The position numbers and the translations under genes were made by a program. Positions 48,445 through 61,010 of a stretch of DNA of 64,000 nt are shown here, in pieces. The notes below the pieces were generated by a model, which saw only the letters and a program-made list of their open reading frames with translations, was not told the origin of the DNA and did not search any database. Source of the DNA: Orobanche coerulescens (taxonomy: Eukaryota > Streptophyta > Magnoliopsida > Lamiales > Orobanchaceae); NCBI GenBank assembly GCA_033398695.1, contig CM065812.1:140312858-140376857 (forward strand), read 5' to 3'. Positions within the stretch are counted from its first letter, which is position 1, and every line of letters starts with the position of its first letter.

Positions 48445-51400
48445 TTAAGAAATAAATAGTTCGGGGTATTCCACCCGCATCTTCTCTTCCGTCTCCCAAG
48501 TCGCCTCCTCGACCCCATGCCTCGACCATTGCACTTTAAGCAGTGGAATGGTCTTATGCCGAAGTTGTTTCTCGCGGCGCTCAAGAATCTTCACGGGTTT
48601 CTCCGGAAAGGTAATATCCTCGGCTACGTCAATCTCACTGTAGTCGATAATGTGGCTCGGATCCGGTACGTACTTTCTCAACTGAGACACATGAAAAACA
48701 CTGTGGACGTGGCTCAAAGCTGGAAGTGGGGTCCGATAAGCTAAATCTCTAACTCTGTCCAAAATCTCGAAGGGTCCGATATACCTCGGACTAAGTTTCC
48801 CCTTTTTCCCGAAGCGGAAAACTCCTCTGGTCGGCGACACTTTGAGCAAGACATGATCTCCCACCTCGAACTCCAAAGGTCGACGACGAGTATCAGCATA
48901 AGATTTCTGACGACTCTGGGCAGCTAGCAATCGATCCCGGATAATAGTAATCTTTTCCTTGGTCTCCATCAACATATCCGGCTCCATCCTAACTAGCTCA
49001 GAAGCCTCGTCCCAACATAATGGCGACCTACATCGCCTACCATAGAGTGCCTCAAAGGGTGCCATTTTGATCGACGCATGCCAACTATTATTGTAAGCAA
49101 ACTCGATCAACGGTAAGTGAAGCTCCCAATCATTACTCCAATCCAAGGCACAAGCCCGTAACATATCTTCCAACGTCTGAATCGTCCTCTCTGTCTGACC
49201 GTCCGACTGAGGATGAAAGGAAGTGCTCAATCTCAACTCCGCACTCCAGAGCCTCGATGAACGGCTCGCCAAAATGCGATACGAAACGGCCGCCTCGATC
49301 GTAAACAATGGTCTTGGGGGTACCGTGTAACCTCACGATCTCAAAGAATAAAGGTTCCACTACCTATCCGGTCCCCAAGTATCCTTAATACCCAAGAAGT
49401 GTGCAGACTTGGTCAACCGATCGACAATAACCCAAATCATATTCATTCCGGCCCGAGTTCTCGGCATGCCAGTGATGAAATCCATCGAGATGTCTTCCCA
49501 CTTCCACTCGGGAATGGAAAGTGGTTTCAACAACCCCGCCGGTCGTTGATGTTCGATCATGACTTGTTGACACGTCAAGCATCGTAGTACAAACTCCGTA
49601 ACATCCTTCTTCATGTTATTCCACCAAAAATTGCGCTTCAAATCTTTGTACATCTTACTCGTTCCGGGGTGGATTGAGTAAGGCGTAGCATGAGCTTCTT
49701 GGAGAATCCTCTGTCTCAACTCCAAATCGTTCGGAACACAAAGCCTCGCTCAAATCTCGTAATACTATCCTCGTGAACCATAAAGCCAGAGCTTTTCCTT
49801 TAATTACATCTTCCTTCGCTTGAGAAATCATCGGTCACTCCACCGCTTCCCTTTGATGTCATCATCTAAGGACGAAGTAATTTCGAGAGCACACAACCTG
49901 CCCTTGTACTCGCCGAAGCCAAACTTCTATCCCTTGTTCAATTAAATCCTCGATGAATTTTTGTCCGGGATGTAAGAACCTCGAGCATTTGAAGAGATGC
50001 ATTTGCGGCTCAAAGCATCCGCAATGACATCGCTTTTCCGGTGGTAAAGAATTTCCAAATCATAATCCTTTATCAACTCTAGCCAACGCCTCTGCCTCAT
50101 ATTCAGCTCTTCTCGATCAAAATATACTTCAGGCTCTTGTGATCGGTATAAATCCGGCACGGTGAACCATACAAATAATGCCGCCAAATCTTGGGTGCGA
50201 AGACAATTGCGGCCAACTCTAAATCGTGAGTAGGATAATTCATCTCATAAGGCTTTAATTGTCGTGACGCAAAAGCTATTGTCTTATAATGCTGCATAAG
50301 GACACACTGTGCCTTGACCAAGCGCCATCAGAACTGCAAAGCCTTCGCTACCATGTGGTAAAGTTAGAATCGGCGCTGAAGTCAATCGTCTCTTCAGTTC
50401 ATCGAAACACTGCTGTCTCTCATACGTCCAAATAAACTTTTCAGTCTTCCGGAGTAATTTCGTAAGCGGTCGAGCGAGTTTCGAGAACCCCTCGATAAAC
50501 CGACGGTAATACCCAGCAAGGCCCAAAAAGCTACGAACTTCCTTAACATTTTTAGGCGGTGCCCAATCTAGCACTGCCTCGATCTTCTGTGGGCCTACAC
50601 GAACCCCTTCGGCCGAAATCACATGGCCGAGAAACATAATTTCTTCCAACCAAAACTCACATTTCGAGAATTTTGCATAGCGGTGCTCGGTTCTCAAAAT
50701 GTCTAAAACCAAACGCAAGTGTCAGGCATGTTCCTCCTTATCTCGAGAATAGATCAAGATGTCGTCAATAAAGACGACTACACACCTGTCGAGGTACTCG
50801 ATGAATATTTTATTCATTAACTGCATGAATACTGCCGGCGCATTCGTCAACCCAAAAGGCATAACTACAAATTCATAATGCCCATATCTCGTCCGAAACG
50901 CCGTCTTCGGAACGTCGGACTCCCTCACCCTGAGTTGATAATACCCGGATCTTAAATCAATCTTCGAGAAAACTGCAGCTCCTTGCAATTGATCAAATAA
51001 ATCGTCTATACGAGGCAAAGGATATTTATTCTTGATGGTTACTTTATTCAGCTCACGGTAGTCGATGCACAAATGTAGTGAACCATCTTTATTCTTCACG
51101 AAGAGAACAGACGCGCCCCAAGGCGAAGCGCTCGGTCTGATGTACCCTTTTTCCAAAAGTTCTCCCAACTGAGTCTTCAATTCCTGCATCTCGGAAGGAG
51201 CCATCCGATAAGGTGCTTTAGAAATCGGAGCCGCATCTGGCTCTAAGTCTACAGTAAATTCTATCTCTCGATCTGGTGGTAGTCCCGGGAGATCATCCGG
51301 AAAAACATCGGGATACTCATTAACAACCGGAATCGAAGAGAAATCGAGTTCATTTCCTTCCGTTTTTAAAGCACAACACCAATAGCCCATACAACCTTTA

Positions 51401-53088
51401 TTCAAAAGTTTTACGGCCTTCATGGAACTGATAAGTAACTTGGATTGGCCTGAATTACGTCCCAAAAACGAGTACTCAGATCCGTCTTCAGTCATCATGG
51501 TAATAACCTTGGTACGGTAATTCATAATCGCTTGGCGATTATTAAGCCAATCCTCGCCGAGGATTACGTCCTTGCCTTCCATATCAACTACAGTTAAATT
51601 CGATAACCATTCCATAATGGATATAACCACCGGAAAATCTCTAATCTCCCGATTCCCCACAATCCTATTCCCACTAGGCAGTTTCACGATAAAGGGATCG
51701 CAAGCAGTCAAACAAGTTATATTCAAACGGCGTACACACTCCAAAGAAATAAAAGAATGTGTAGCACCCGTATCAAAGAGTACATGGACTGGATAAGATA
51801 AAATATGGATGGTACCTGAAGCCACCGCCGCGTCGGGTTCGTCTGTTCGACGCATCTCATAAACCCGTGGTTGCACCGAACCGGCGCTAGAGTTCCCCCC
51901 ACCAGCGTTCTGACCCCGTCCCCGGCCCCTGCCAAAATTCTGCTGAGGTTGACCAAAAGATTGTCGCTGATTTATACCTTGATCAAGTGGTGTTGGGGCA
52001 GAAGCCCGAGTGTCTAAAGTCTGGTTCGGCTCGGAACAATAAACCGCTCTATGCCCCATCTGTCCACACGTGTGACACTTTAATGGTGGAAAGTGGCATT
52101 CCGAATTAAAGTGGCCTGGACGACCACAATTATAGCAAGTCACTGTGCGATTTGAGGTACCCGGAGTGGGACGGTAACCCCTCTTCCCTTTATTAGAACG
52201 TGACGACTGTCCGGCAAAACGGTTAGTCGTCTGTGACTTCTGGAAGTTGCCACCCTTAGAGCCAGAAAAATTTCCCGCTACTTTCTGCTTTTTCAATTCT
52301 TCAACGGTATCATTGTCGGGGCTCAACATATCATGGGCTAAAGCTCTGTCCTGATACTCTTTCAGTGTGGTACAAGCGAATCCGGCCATGTACCGCCGTA
52401 AGTCCAAATTCATCCGCATATCAAAATAACGGATCTTATCACGCTCGTTACGCACTTGATCCTTCACATGGATCAATTGTTGGTTGTACTCCACGATCGC
52501 CTGCGAAACAGGAATTTCTTGTGGTTTAGCCTCGAAAAAGGCTCGGATTCGGCCTTCTGCACGGCCAAGGACAAAACTCGGCCTCCAAGAGCTCCTTAAA
52601 TTCATCCCACAAGGCAATACGATCCTGTGGCTTGATGACCTTCCACCAAGTAGCGGCCTCCTTAGTGAGGAAATACTGAGCGATTGGTACTTTCCTCACC
52701 TCGGGGCAATCAACCGCCTCGAAAATCTTCTCTAATTCCGCTAGCGCCTTCCCACTTAACGGTCTGTGGCACCGCCAAACTGTGGAGGGTGCATACGGAT
52801 TACATTCTGAAGCAAGGCATCTGTGTTTGGGTTCGGGTTATTCAGTTGAACAGTTTGGGCTAAAATAGTCATCTGAGTAGCCAATTGTTGAAGTGCATTC
52901 GCCACTCCAACGTCCGCGTTGTTCCCCTGACCGTCTGACTGGTCGTGCTGACTCTCGGTGTCGGGATGAACCGAGTTCGACAAACTGGGGTTGGTCGACC
53001 CCGCAACTGAACTCATGGAAACGGCCGCGCCACGACCTCTTCCTCGTCCACGGCCACGACCACGGCCACGGCCCACACCAGCTGACAT
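48445..53088 (-). pseudogene. gag-pol: Family-C gag-pol with chromodomain (frameshifts and one nonsense codon)
   Basis: It starts at ATG 53088 (MSAGVGRGRGRGRG). Gag runs open to 52756, then shifts frame at least twice before 52560. A 631-codon open stretch (52617-50722) holds two zinc knuckles, [14 protein letters not shown] (residues 161-174) and [14 protein letters not shown] (181-194), the protease motif FDTGATHSF (281-289) and the reverse transcriptase up to FIDD (616-619). A TGA at 50724-50722 interrupts the frame, which then continues to 50284. RNase H follows in another frame ([10 protein letters not shown] near 50125). Integrase has its zinc region (CLTCQQ), MDFITGMP and, after a frameshift near 49330, DGQTERTIQ. 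The C-terminus carries a chromodomain-like segment (VQWSRHGVEEATWE), which in this lineage targets insertion to heterochromatin. Order and motifs fit Tekay/Del. Confidence 0.92.
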
Positions 53089-53315
53089 ACTGAAGAACAC
53101 ACAAGGTACGTAAGCACAATTCAATCGCACGTCATTAAGGTGATCGATTCTCAAGAATATCCATAGAAGAAGCATAATGAATAAGGAAACATCAGAAGAG
53201 TAAGAGGTCTTACAAGTACCGGACGCACTGTGATGATGGCAGAGTAGTGATACTGTGGACAAATGACGACTCATTCGACCCAAAAGACCGACAGCCTAGG
53301 TATCCATAAACCTAA
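53089..53315 (-). other. Family-C leader
   Basis: A 227-bp untranslated leader between the primer site and gag. It is much shorter than in family B. I see no further feature. Confidence 0.7.
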
Positions 53316-53327
53316 GCTCTGATACCA
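53316..53327 (-). other. Family-C primer binding site (initiator Met tRNA)
   Basis: It reads TGGTATCAGAGC on the minus strand, five bases from the LTR boundary at 53333. Confidence 0.92.
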
Positions 53328-53332
53328 TATTC

Positions 53333-55364
53333 TGTAACACCCCCAAGTTATTCAGGGAATATTACAGCGCCGTAAGCCCCGCCATGGGCCCCACAAGGCT
53401 AAACATACGCGGAACTGTAAACTTTGACCGAGAAGGTCTACACACAATGGAATGAAAACAATACAAAGGTATTCAAAAACATAACCAATGTATTCACAGA
53501 CATCACAACACGAATCAATACTTCAGCAAACACAGAACGGAACATCAAAAGAAATGGAAAATAATACTCGAGTATTCAATAGCCAACCCAGTACAACAAC
53601 ACTGAACGGAAAACTCATAACATAACTGGAAGAAAGACACAGTATCACACTTGCCCACCATCTTCATGCCGACCCGATACCTGCTTGTCCGTCCTCCTGG
53701 AACCTGAGATACATGAAACGTATTTCCCCCATAAAGGGGTTAGCCGTCGAATAGCTAGTGCAAGTATATCAATATGAAACACAATACTCCTCGACAATAA
53801 AGTAAAAGTAGCCGTCAATTCATCAATTCAAGACTAGTATTCCGGAATAACTAAATCTCATAGTGTCACATCAAGACGTATGTGAATGCCGTAGAAACAG
53901 TTCGTTCATATCATACGTCGTTACATGTATGAATGCCGTAGAAACGGTTCGTTCATATCATTCCATCAATACATATATGAATGCCGCAAAAACGGTTCGT
54001 TCATAATATGCCATCAATATATCTATGAATGCCGTAAAAACGGTTCGTTCATGATATGCCATCAATATATCTATGAATGCCGTAAAAACGGTTCGTTCAT
54101 ATCATACCATCAATATTTTTTACTTTCAAAGTCGAGAACGTACAATCATAATTATATACTTGCCTTTGAGACATCGAGAAATCGAACGGAGGAAAGGTAT
54201 GAGTTCGGTAGGTCCAAGAACGCGCTTCCGGCACCTAAACGATTCGCAAGGAATATGACAATTAATTATCCATACTCAAATTACACGAAGAGACTCCCGA
54301 AACTCGTCTACGATTCAAGAAAATACACGGGTGAACAACTAAAGGTTGGGAAATCGCCCAAACTCCCACAAGTCCGAAAACGGCACAATCCAACCCGTAA
54401 AATGGTAAGAAAACATGCATACGGTATAGATATATCATAATCTCAAGGTTCTCAAGCTTCAATCGGATAAATCGGACGAATCTACGAAAACCCCCAAAAT
54501 CCAACACAAATTTCAAAGTGTTCTTGAATAATTTTTCAATAATCCGATGAATACTCAAACATGCCCATAATCATGCATATATCACTTCATACACCATGAT
54601 TTTAACATCCAAATCGTCAATACCCAATACAAAATCGAGAACCAAGATGTTGAAGAAATTACCTCTTGAATATCCAAGCTCTATGATCCGAGGAATACGC
54701 GTTAGATCGATTATCCGGGCTTCCCAACCGAATGAAAATGGTAAAAATCCAACACATAAGTGATAGATGGTGAAAAGCTCCTCCCCTCAAGCTCTCTCTC
54801 TCGCAGGTAGAAGAAGGAAATGGAGAAATGAGTTGCATCTCGCTCAAAAAGCACAATTAATGCAGTTGACCGCATTGTGTGCCGCGGCTCAGCCCAGGTG
54901 TGCCGCAAAGACAGTCCAAAATTGCTCCTGTGGCTCTAAGGTGCCGCGGCTCAGCCTGTGTGCCGCGGCACCGGCAATGGGTTGGCTGAGGATGCAACAC
55001 AAGTGTGCCGCGGCTCAACCTAGGTGTGCCGCGGCAGTGACTCGGCAGTGTGCCGCGGCCCTGCCGGCATGTGCCGCGGCACCCGGGACAGTCCGTTTGG
55101 CCAGGTCTAGAAAATGTGTGTGCCGCGGCGCACATTCCTTGTGCCGCGGCCCACACCCTCCTCGGGTCCTAAAATGATGAAAAATGACCCGGGAAGAGAA
55201 TAAAAGCAATAGGACTCAATATCGGGGAAACAATAACACGAAATGGAAGTACGGAAACCCCAAAACGGTGGTTCCAAGCAACGATTTCAAAGATTTGCCG
55301 AACAAAAACACGATTCGCAAAATGAAAAGATTTGAAATGACATGAATTTCAACCGGGTATTACA
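53333..55364 (-). mobile_element. Family-C 5' LTR
   Basis: It is the same length as the 3' LTR, with the minisatellite at 53881-54115 and the palindrome array at about 54875-55153. Between the two LTRs the palindrome array region differs most, partly at CAG/CTG sites. A 13-base insert near 53840 is absent from the 3' LTR. Confidence 0.92.
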
Positions 55365-55369
55365 CCGAC

Positions 55370-56995
55370 GGCTAAAGTTTCACAAATGCTGTACGTTTCG
55401 GATTTCGGGCAACCAACAATGAGGCCGAGTACGAAGCCTTGGTAGGCGGGCTCGACCTGGCCCTCGCCCTGTATGTTCGCCGTCTCCACATCTTCATGGA
55501 CTCCCTCTTGGTCATGAACCAAGTCAAGGGAGAATATGAGGCGCGCGGCGAGCAGATGGTCAAATACCAAGAATTGGTCGCCGAAATATGCACGAAATTT
55601 GAGGAAGTGCTAATCGAACAGGTCCCAAGAGAGCACAATTCCCAAGCCGACGCCCTATCCAAACTGGCATCATCAGATGAGGCGGCCGATTTCTCTAACA
55701 TCCAAATCACAAAATCAGCAAAGCCGGCGATCGACAGAAACCTGATTACCACGGTCACCGTCGCCGAGGAGAACTAGATGACTCCATTCATTAAATACTT
55801 AAAGGACGGAACGGTCCCTGACGACCATATCAAAGCTCGCCAGCTTCAACTCCGTGAAACCATATACACCCTACTGGACGACCGGATTTACAAGCGAGCT
55901 TTCAGCCTTCCCCTCCTCAAGTGCATTACGCCGGAGGAAGTTCGGCTCGTTTTAGCCGAGACCCATGGCGGGATCTATGGGAACCATGCTGGAGGGCGAG
56001 CTCTCATCCGTAAGACAACCAGGCAAGGTTTTTTCTGGACTACACTACAAAAAGATGCGATCGCCTATGCCAGATCGTGTCACAGGTGTCAAGTGATGGG
56101 CCCAAACATCAAGCTCTCCCCCGAGCAGCTCACCTCAATGTACAGCCCATGGCTGTTCGCCCATTGGGGCATCGCCCTCATAGGTCCCTTGCCGACGGCG
56201 CCCGGAGGTTGCAAGTTTGCCATCGTAGGGGTCGATTATTTTACAAAATGGGCTGAGCCCGAGCCACTCAATAAGATCGGCCAAGAACAAGTAATCAAGT
56301 TCATCTGGAAGAACATCATATGCCGATTCGGTCTGCCCCAAGATATCATCTCCGACAACGAAAAGCAGTTCGAAGGTTTGGAAGTCATGAAATTCTGCGA
56401 GAAGTGGGGAATCAAAAAGTTGTTCTCGGCCCCTTACCACCCTCGCATTTAACGGCGTGTAGAGGTCAGAAACAAGATCCTCAAACACACGATCAAAACA
56501 TGACTCGAATCCAGACAAGGACGATGGGCGAGCGAGCTTCCAGATGTTTTGTGGTCATACCGAACGACGACCTGAAACTCAACCGGCGAGACTCCGTTTG
56601 CCCTCGCCTTTGGAACATAAGCCGTGATCCCTTCGGAGATCGCCGTCCTCAGCCACCGAACCGAACAAGAGATGACGACGGACAATGATGTGGCCTGACG
56701 AATCGATTTGGATATGCTCGAAGAATGGCGACTGACCTCGGAAATGTAGAACACAATCCACAAAAGGAGATCCGAGAAGTTCTTCAATTCAAAGGTCAAG
56801 GAAAGACGGTTCCAAGTGGGCGACCTAGTCCTCAAAAAGGTCCAGACCCACACTGGAGTCTTTGGGCCAAATTGGGAAGGCCCCTTCAGGGTATCTAAAT
56901 GGCTAAGTGGAGGAGCCTACGAACTTGAACACCCTGACGGCACTCTGGACCAATATCCCTGGAACGCCGTACATTTGAAGAAATACTACCAATGA
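55370..56995 (+). pseudogene. pol: Tat pol, second part: rest of second RNase H and integrase
   Basis: The frame resumes exactly after the CCGAC duplication and runs to the natural TGA at 56993-56995 with no frameshift. It has nonsense codons at 55373-55375, 55775-55777, 56450-56452 and five more in the last 540 bases. The RNase H part has NNEAEYEALVGGL and REHNSQADALSKL. Integrase has HGGIYGNHAGG...CHRCQ (zinc region), VDYFTKWAE and ISDNEKQF. The first catalytic Asp is replaced by Ala (GCC, 56174-56176) in GIALIGPLP. The C-terminal domain (FQVGDLVLKKV, FGPNWEGPF) is intact in sequence. There is no chromodomain, as expected for Tat. Confidence 0.92.
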
Positions 56996-58177
56996 AAACT
57001 CTGTATTCTATATCAGTTACCCAACGTACAAAGAGTATAATGAGATTTTCATGTCCCATCTGTATGATTCGCCTCAACAGAAACGAGCAACTAAAAAGGG
57101 GGAATGACTCGCTCGCCCTACAAGATATCATCGTCTAAACTTGACAGACCTATGCAAGCAATCACCCCTCCGAGCACGACGTATACCGTCGAGGGTCGTC
57201 ATTCAACATGGCAATCCGAGGTAGAAAAAGTGCAACCATGGGCCTGGAGGTCGATGGAACTGACAGCTTCGTCCATGCAAGGTTCCCTTGGGCTGTAATC
57301 GCTCGCCCTTCGTTTATATATGAGGCGGACGTAGCCGAAGGACCCTCCAAATAAATCTGTGGACACGCTCGCACGCCCTCAAAGTACATCATCTAACATG
57401 ATGAACCCGTACAAGGCGACGCATCCCTACCTCATCACAACTTATACCGTCGAGGGTCGCCATCTAACATGACGACCCGAGGTAGAAAAGTGCAAACAAG
57501 CCACGGACGTGAAGTCGAATAAACCGACGAACGACCCGTGCAAGGACTCCTCCAGACCAAGACCGCTCGCCTTTCATTTAAACACAAGGCGGGCGCAGCC
57601 TAACGGAGGACCCTAACAATAAACTGAGTCGCGGGACATACCTACGGATGGAATGTCCCTCGCACATAAAGACACGGTTACGGAGGTCGGTCCATCGAAC
57701 TCAGCGACCGCGGCGCATACCGTCCTCCCTCAAAGAATCGGCAAAACGAAGGATAGCTCACCAAACATACTATTTTCGTTCCCTTACTTGCACTAAGTAA
57801 ACAAAAACAAGGGGCAAAGTGGAGCTATTCCTAAAACTCGGTCAGGAGGAAGGAACCATACACGATCGGCTTCGTTCAGATGCATACATGACGATCAGTT
57901 TTGCTCAAGAAATTTATAAGTAAGAATTTTCAAGTGTACCAATACGTTCGGATCCATTCAACATTCAAACAGTCAATCACGCGAAGAAGGCATCAGAAGA
58001 AATTATACACACACTTGTATAAATTCACATGCAAAACATTCAAGGGCGATCATATTTATAAAGAATCAGATGCGAAAAAGGAATATTTTATTCAAATTAA
58101 GAAGTTCGCACAATACAAGCCCGAAGGCAGTAGAAGAGAAAATCAGAAAATTACAAGCGAAGAAAAACAAAAATCAC
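56996..58177 (+). repeat. Tat post-pol spacer with a duplicated segment of about 265 bp
   Basis: The phrase TATACCGTCGAGGGTCG occurs at about 57182 and 57445, and each is followed by CCGAGGTAGAAAA, a GCTCGCC segment and an AGGCGG/AGGCGGGCG segment ending in GGACC. This makes two diverged copies across about 57110-57650. Tandem repeats in this position are known for Tat-lineage elements. The rest is AT-rich and non-coding. Confidence 0.65.
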
Positions 58178-60855
58178 TCAGGCCGCCTCCGGCTGGCCTT
58201 CGCCCCCAGCAGGCGGATCAGTACGCGCTCCCTCATCGACTTCAGGATAAATAAGTTTATCCGGAAAAGGATACCAACTCAAGTCGATCCCCAAGTCGAT
58301 GAGGTCGAGGATCGGCAGAGAAAATTCCGGTTGCAAAGGATGCTCGAGTGCGTAGGCCTTGAAGGTCTCCATCATAGGACCGACCTCGATCCCTACCTTC
58401 TTGGCGGCTCGGACAGCGTCGACGTAGGCCATATAGTAGGTGAACTCGCCGACGCAGGCCACATTAAGATAGGGATCGGTCTCGATCGTCTTCAACTGCC
58501 CCTTCAAATCCGCAGTCGTCTTCTCAGCATCCGCAAGCTCGACCACCTTGGTGTCCAGATCCCCCTTCGCCTTCTCCAGCTCGTCGTTGAGACGATCTAC
58601 TGTCGCCTTCAGCCCGGTCGCCTCCTCCTATGAGGCCGCATGCATCCGGCGAGCTTCCGCCATCTGGTCGCGGAACCGATCGGCCACTTCCTTGGACCGG
58701 CTGAGCTCCTGCTTCATCCGATCAAGGTCCTGCTTGGCTCGTTTGGCCGCCTCTAAGTGCTCCTTCTCCATGGCCGCTATCCGATTGGCGAAGTCGGCGT
58801 TCTGGCTTCGAGCGGCCTCAAGATCTTGATGGAGGCGAGCATTAGAGGGTCGCCCCTCATAATCCTTGGCGGCTTGGACGGCCATCGTCGCCGCCTGGAG
58901 AGTCAGGGCGAGGGTCGCCTGCATGGCATCTCCAGATCACCGACGAGCAATCGCGTCGAGATCGGTCGTCCAAGCCTTAGGCAGAGAGGTGATGGCCCGG
59001 GAGACATAATAAGGGACTTCGAGGGACTAGCGAGGAGACTTGCTCGCCAAGAAGTCCAGCACCATCGGCGAAACGTCTGGATTGGCAAGATGGATCCTGC
59101 AACGCAAATAAATGGGGACAAAGGGGTCAGCATATGCCTTGCACAAATAAGCCCAACTCAGAAAGACCAAACCGGTCTTACCTGTTGACCAACTCGGGGT
59201 CGCGGCCAAAATAGGGTTTGCCCCGAGGAGTTTCAGCTTCGGCGATCGCCGCAGTTTTCAGGAAGCCGGTCGAGGACCTGGAGCCGGATCCCTCCACCAT
59301 CGGAATAGTGGAGATAGGAGCTGCGGCAACCGGCGGCTCCAAAATAGATACGTCCGCCTCAGCAGTCGGCAGGGACTCCTCCAGCCTCCGCCTCTTGCGG
59401 TTGCGTTGGAGTTGCTCTTCCTCCTAAACTTCCAGCTCGACGACCAGTACAGTAGCAGGCCTCACCACAGGGATGGGACGAGACGTCATCGCAGGGGCAC
59501 GACCCGTCTTCTTTCCCTGGTGAAGGTGACCCAATAGACCGGGATTCGACATTGCGATCTCTTGCGGTGGCTCGGCGTAGCGAGGAAAATGAATCTCTAT
59601 CAAAGAAGAAATTCAGACAAGTTAGACATCTACTTCAATCAGACGATCGTCATGCAGGAAAGAGGAAATAAAAATCCATACCCGGGGCCTTCAAGTGGTG
59701 AGAGTAGCAAAACAGTCGAGCTCCCAACCGATGAAGTTTGTGGCCGACTGAGCGAACGTCGATGTAGGAGTCCGACAAGGCACGAATTTGCTCCCAGACG
59801 ATCAAGAAATCAAAGGGGAGATCGCCGATCGTTGGAACAAGGGATCCTGCAAAAAGAAAACCAAATTAGATCAGTTCAAGGTGTATCCAAATAAAGGGAG
59901 AGTTAAAACCCTTACTCGGATTCCTCTCCCGAAAATTGGTGGGGATATCCAACTCTTCCTCTGGCTTTTCGCTCCATGCCGACCTCCATGCTCCGCCGAC
60001 CCAGCACCACTTTGCCAGGTCGCCCCGAACCTTGTTCGGTACCCCAAGGACCACCCTACCCAGGCGACCCTGGATATGGTAGCCTCCGACCGATCCCTTC
60101 TGTGCGGTCAGCTTGAAAAGATAGTTCATTTCTAGTGCAGAAGGCAGACGAAACAGCCAATGACCGCCGAACAATGTCAAGGTGCTGATAATCTGCAGCC
60201 AGGCGTTCGACGTCAACTGGAGCGGCGCCACATTCCAGGCGATCAGCAAATAAGACACGGCGAACGGCAAGGGAAACCGCAATCCGGCCTCCAGGATCAT
60301 TTCATTGACAGCGACCATACCCTCGGGAGGCTGGTCGGCACGTTCGTTCTCCGAGGGCACGTGCAATGAAACATTAGAAGGAATGTGGAATTTCCCCCTC
60401 CAACGAAGCAAATCTTTCGTGGTCGCCGAACTCCGGATATGTCCAAGGGTCCATGAGGAATGGTCCGCGGCCCGGAGTGACATCCACTTCACGGGCTCAT
60501 AGGGGTGGGAGGCAGAATACGCTTCGAAGTCAAATTTGGGACATGGTCCGGCGATCCCCTCCATAAGCTTAGCAAAATCTAAATAAGTGTGGCCGAATAC
60601 GCTATTCTGTTCCCAACACAGCCGTACCATTTCATCCTCATCCACCGGCAAGTCCCCCTGCTCCTCCACCGCCGCCGATCTCGCCACATCGGCTTCATTG
60701 AAAAGCTCTTCAATCTCCGCGGGCGCAATCCCCGCACGAATGGCCTCGACGGCCATTTCCATATGAAGACCCGTGGGGGTTTCCTCCTGGTCAGGCGAAG
60801 CCGCGGCGGCGGAGGTACTACCAGCCTCGAATGTTTTAGATCCCCCTCCAGACAT
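58178..60855 (-). pseudogene. Four-exon antisense gene of the Tat element
   Basis: Exons on the minus strand: 60855-59916 (940 bp), 59846-59682 (165), 59596-59182 (415) and 59096-58178 (919). Introns of 69, 85 and 85 bp start GTAAGG, GTATGG and GTAAGA and end TTGCAG, GATAG and TTGCAG. The exon sum of 2,439 bases is divisible by three, the phases (1, 1, 2) agree, and the last codon is TGA at 58180-58178, giving 812 residues. In-frame stops at 59424-59426, 59027-59029, 58937-58939 and 58628-58630 make it a pseudogene. Exon 1 has EAGLRFPLPF and APLQLTSNAW, resembling the putative gypsy-type transposon domain of plant antisense frames. Exon 4 is a long coiled coil (RIAAMEKEHLEAAKRAKQDL). The function is unknown; antisense frames are known in some Tat elements such as Retand. 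Confidence 0.85.
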
Positions 60856-61000
60856 GATCTTAAAAGTAAAGGGGAAGAGAAAAATTGTGTTCTTACCTAA
60901 AACAAAAAGTCAGTCGGCACAAGAATCTTCGAAAAAATTCTGCAGAATATCGTCTGAAAAACAAGAGTGCGTGAAGAGTGGAAATGAAGTAGCCCTAGCC

Positions 61001-61010
61001 CCTTTTATAG
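61001..61010 (-). promoter_or_regulatory. TATA box of the antisense gene
   Basis: CTATAAAAGG on the minus strand lies about 145 bases before the antisense ATG at 60855. A start site about 30 bases downstream would give a leader of about 115 bases. The motif is a near-perfect plant TATA box, but no transcript evidence is available here. Confidence 0.6.

Larger units (their letters stand above)
46378..55364 (-). mobile_element. Family-C Tekay/Del chromovirus, complete structure
   Basis: This 8,987-bp element has two LTRs of 2,032 bp each (46378-48409 and 53333-55364), an initiator Met primer site (53316-53327), gag-pol with chromodomain and a polypurine tract. The LTRs look alike with scattered substitutions and a few compensating indels, and the target duplication is clean, so this is among the younger insertions. 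Coding frames are broken. Confidence 0.94.

Noticed and set aside
58548..58829. Sense-strand open frames over the antisense coiled coil
   Set aside because: They are complementary shadows of exon 4; the minus strand has splice sites, phases and coiled-coil composition.
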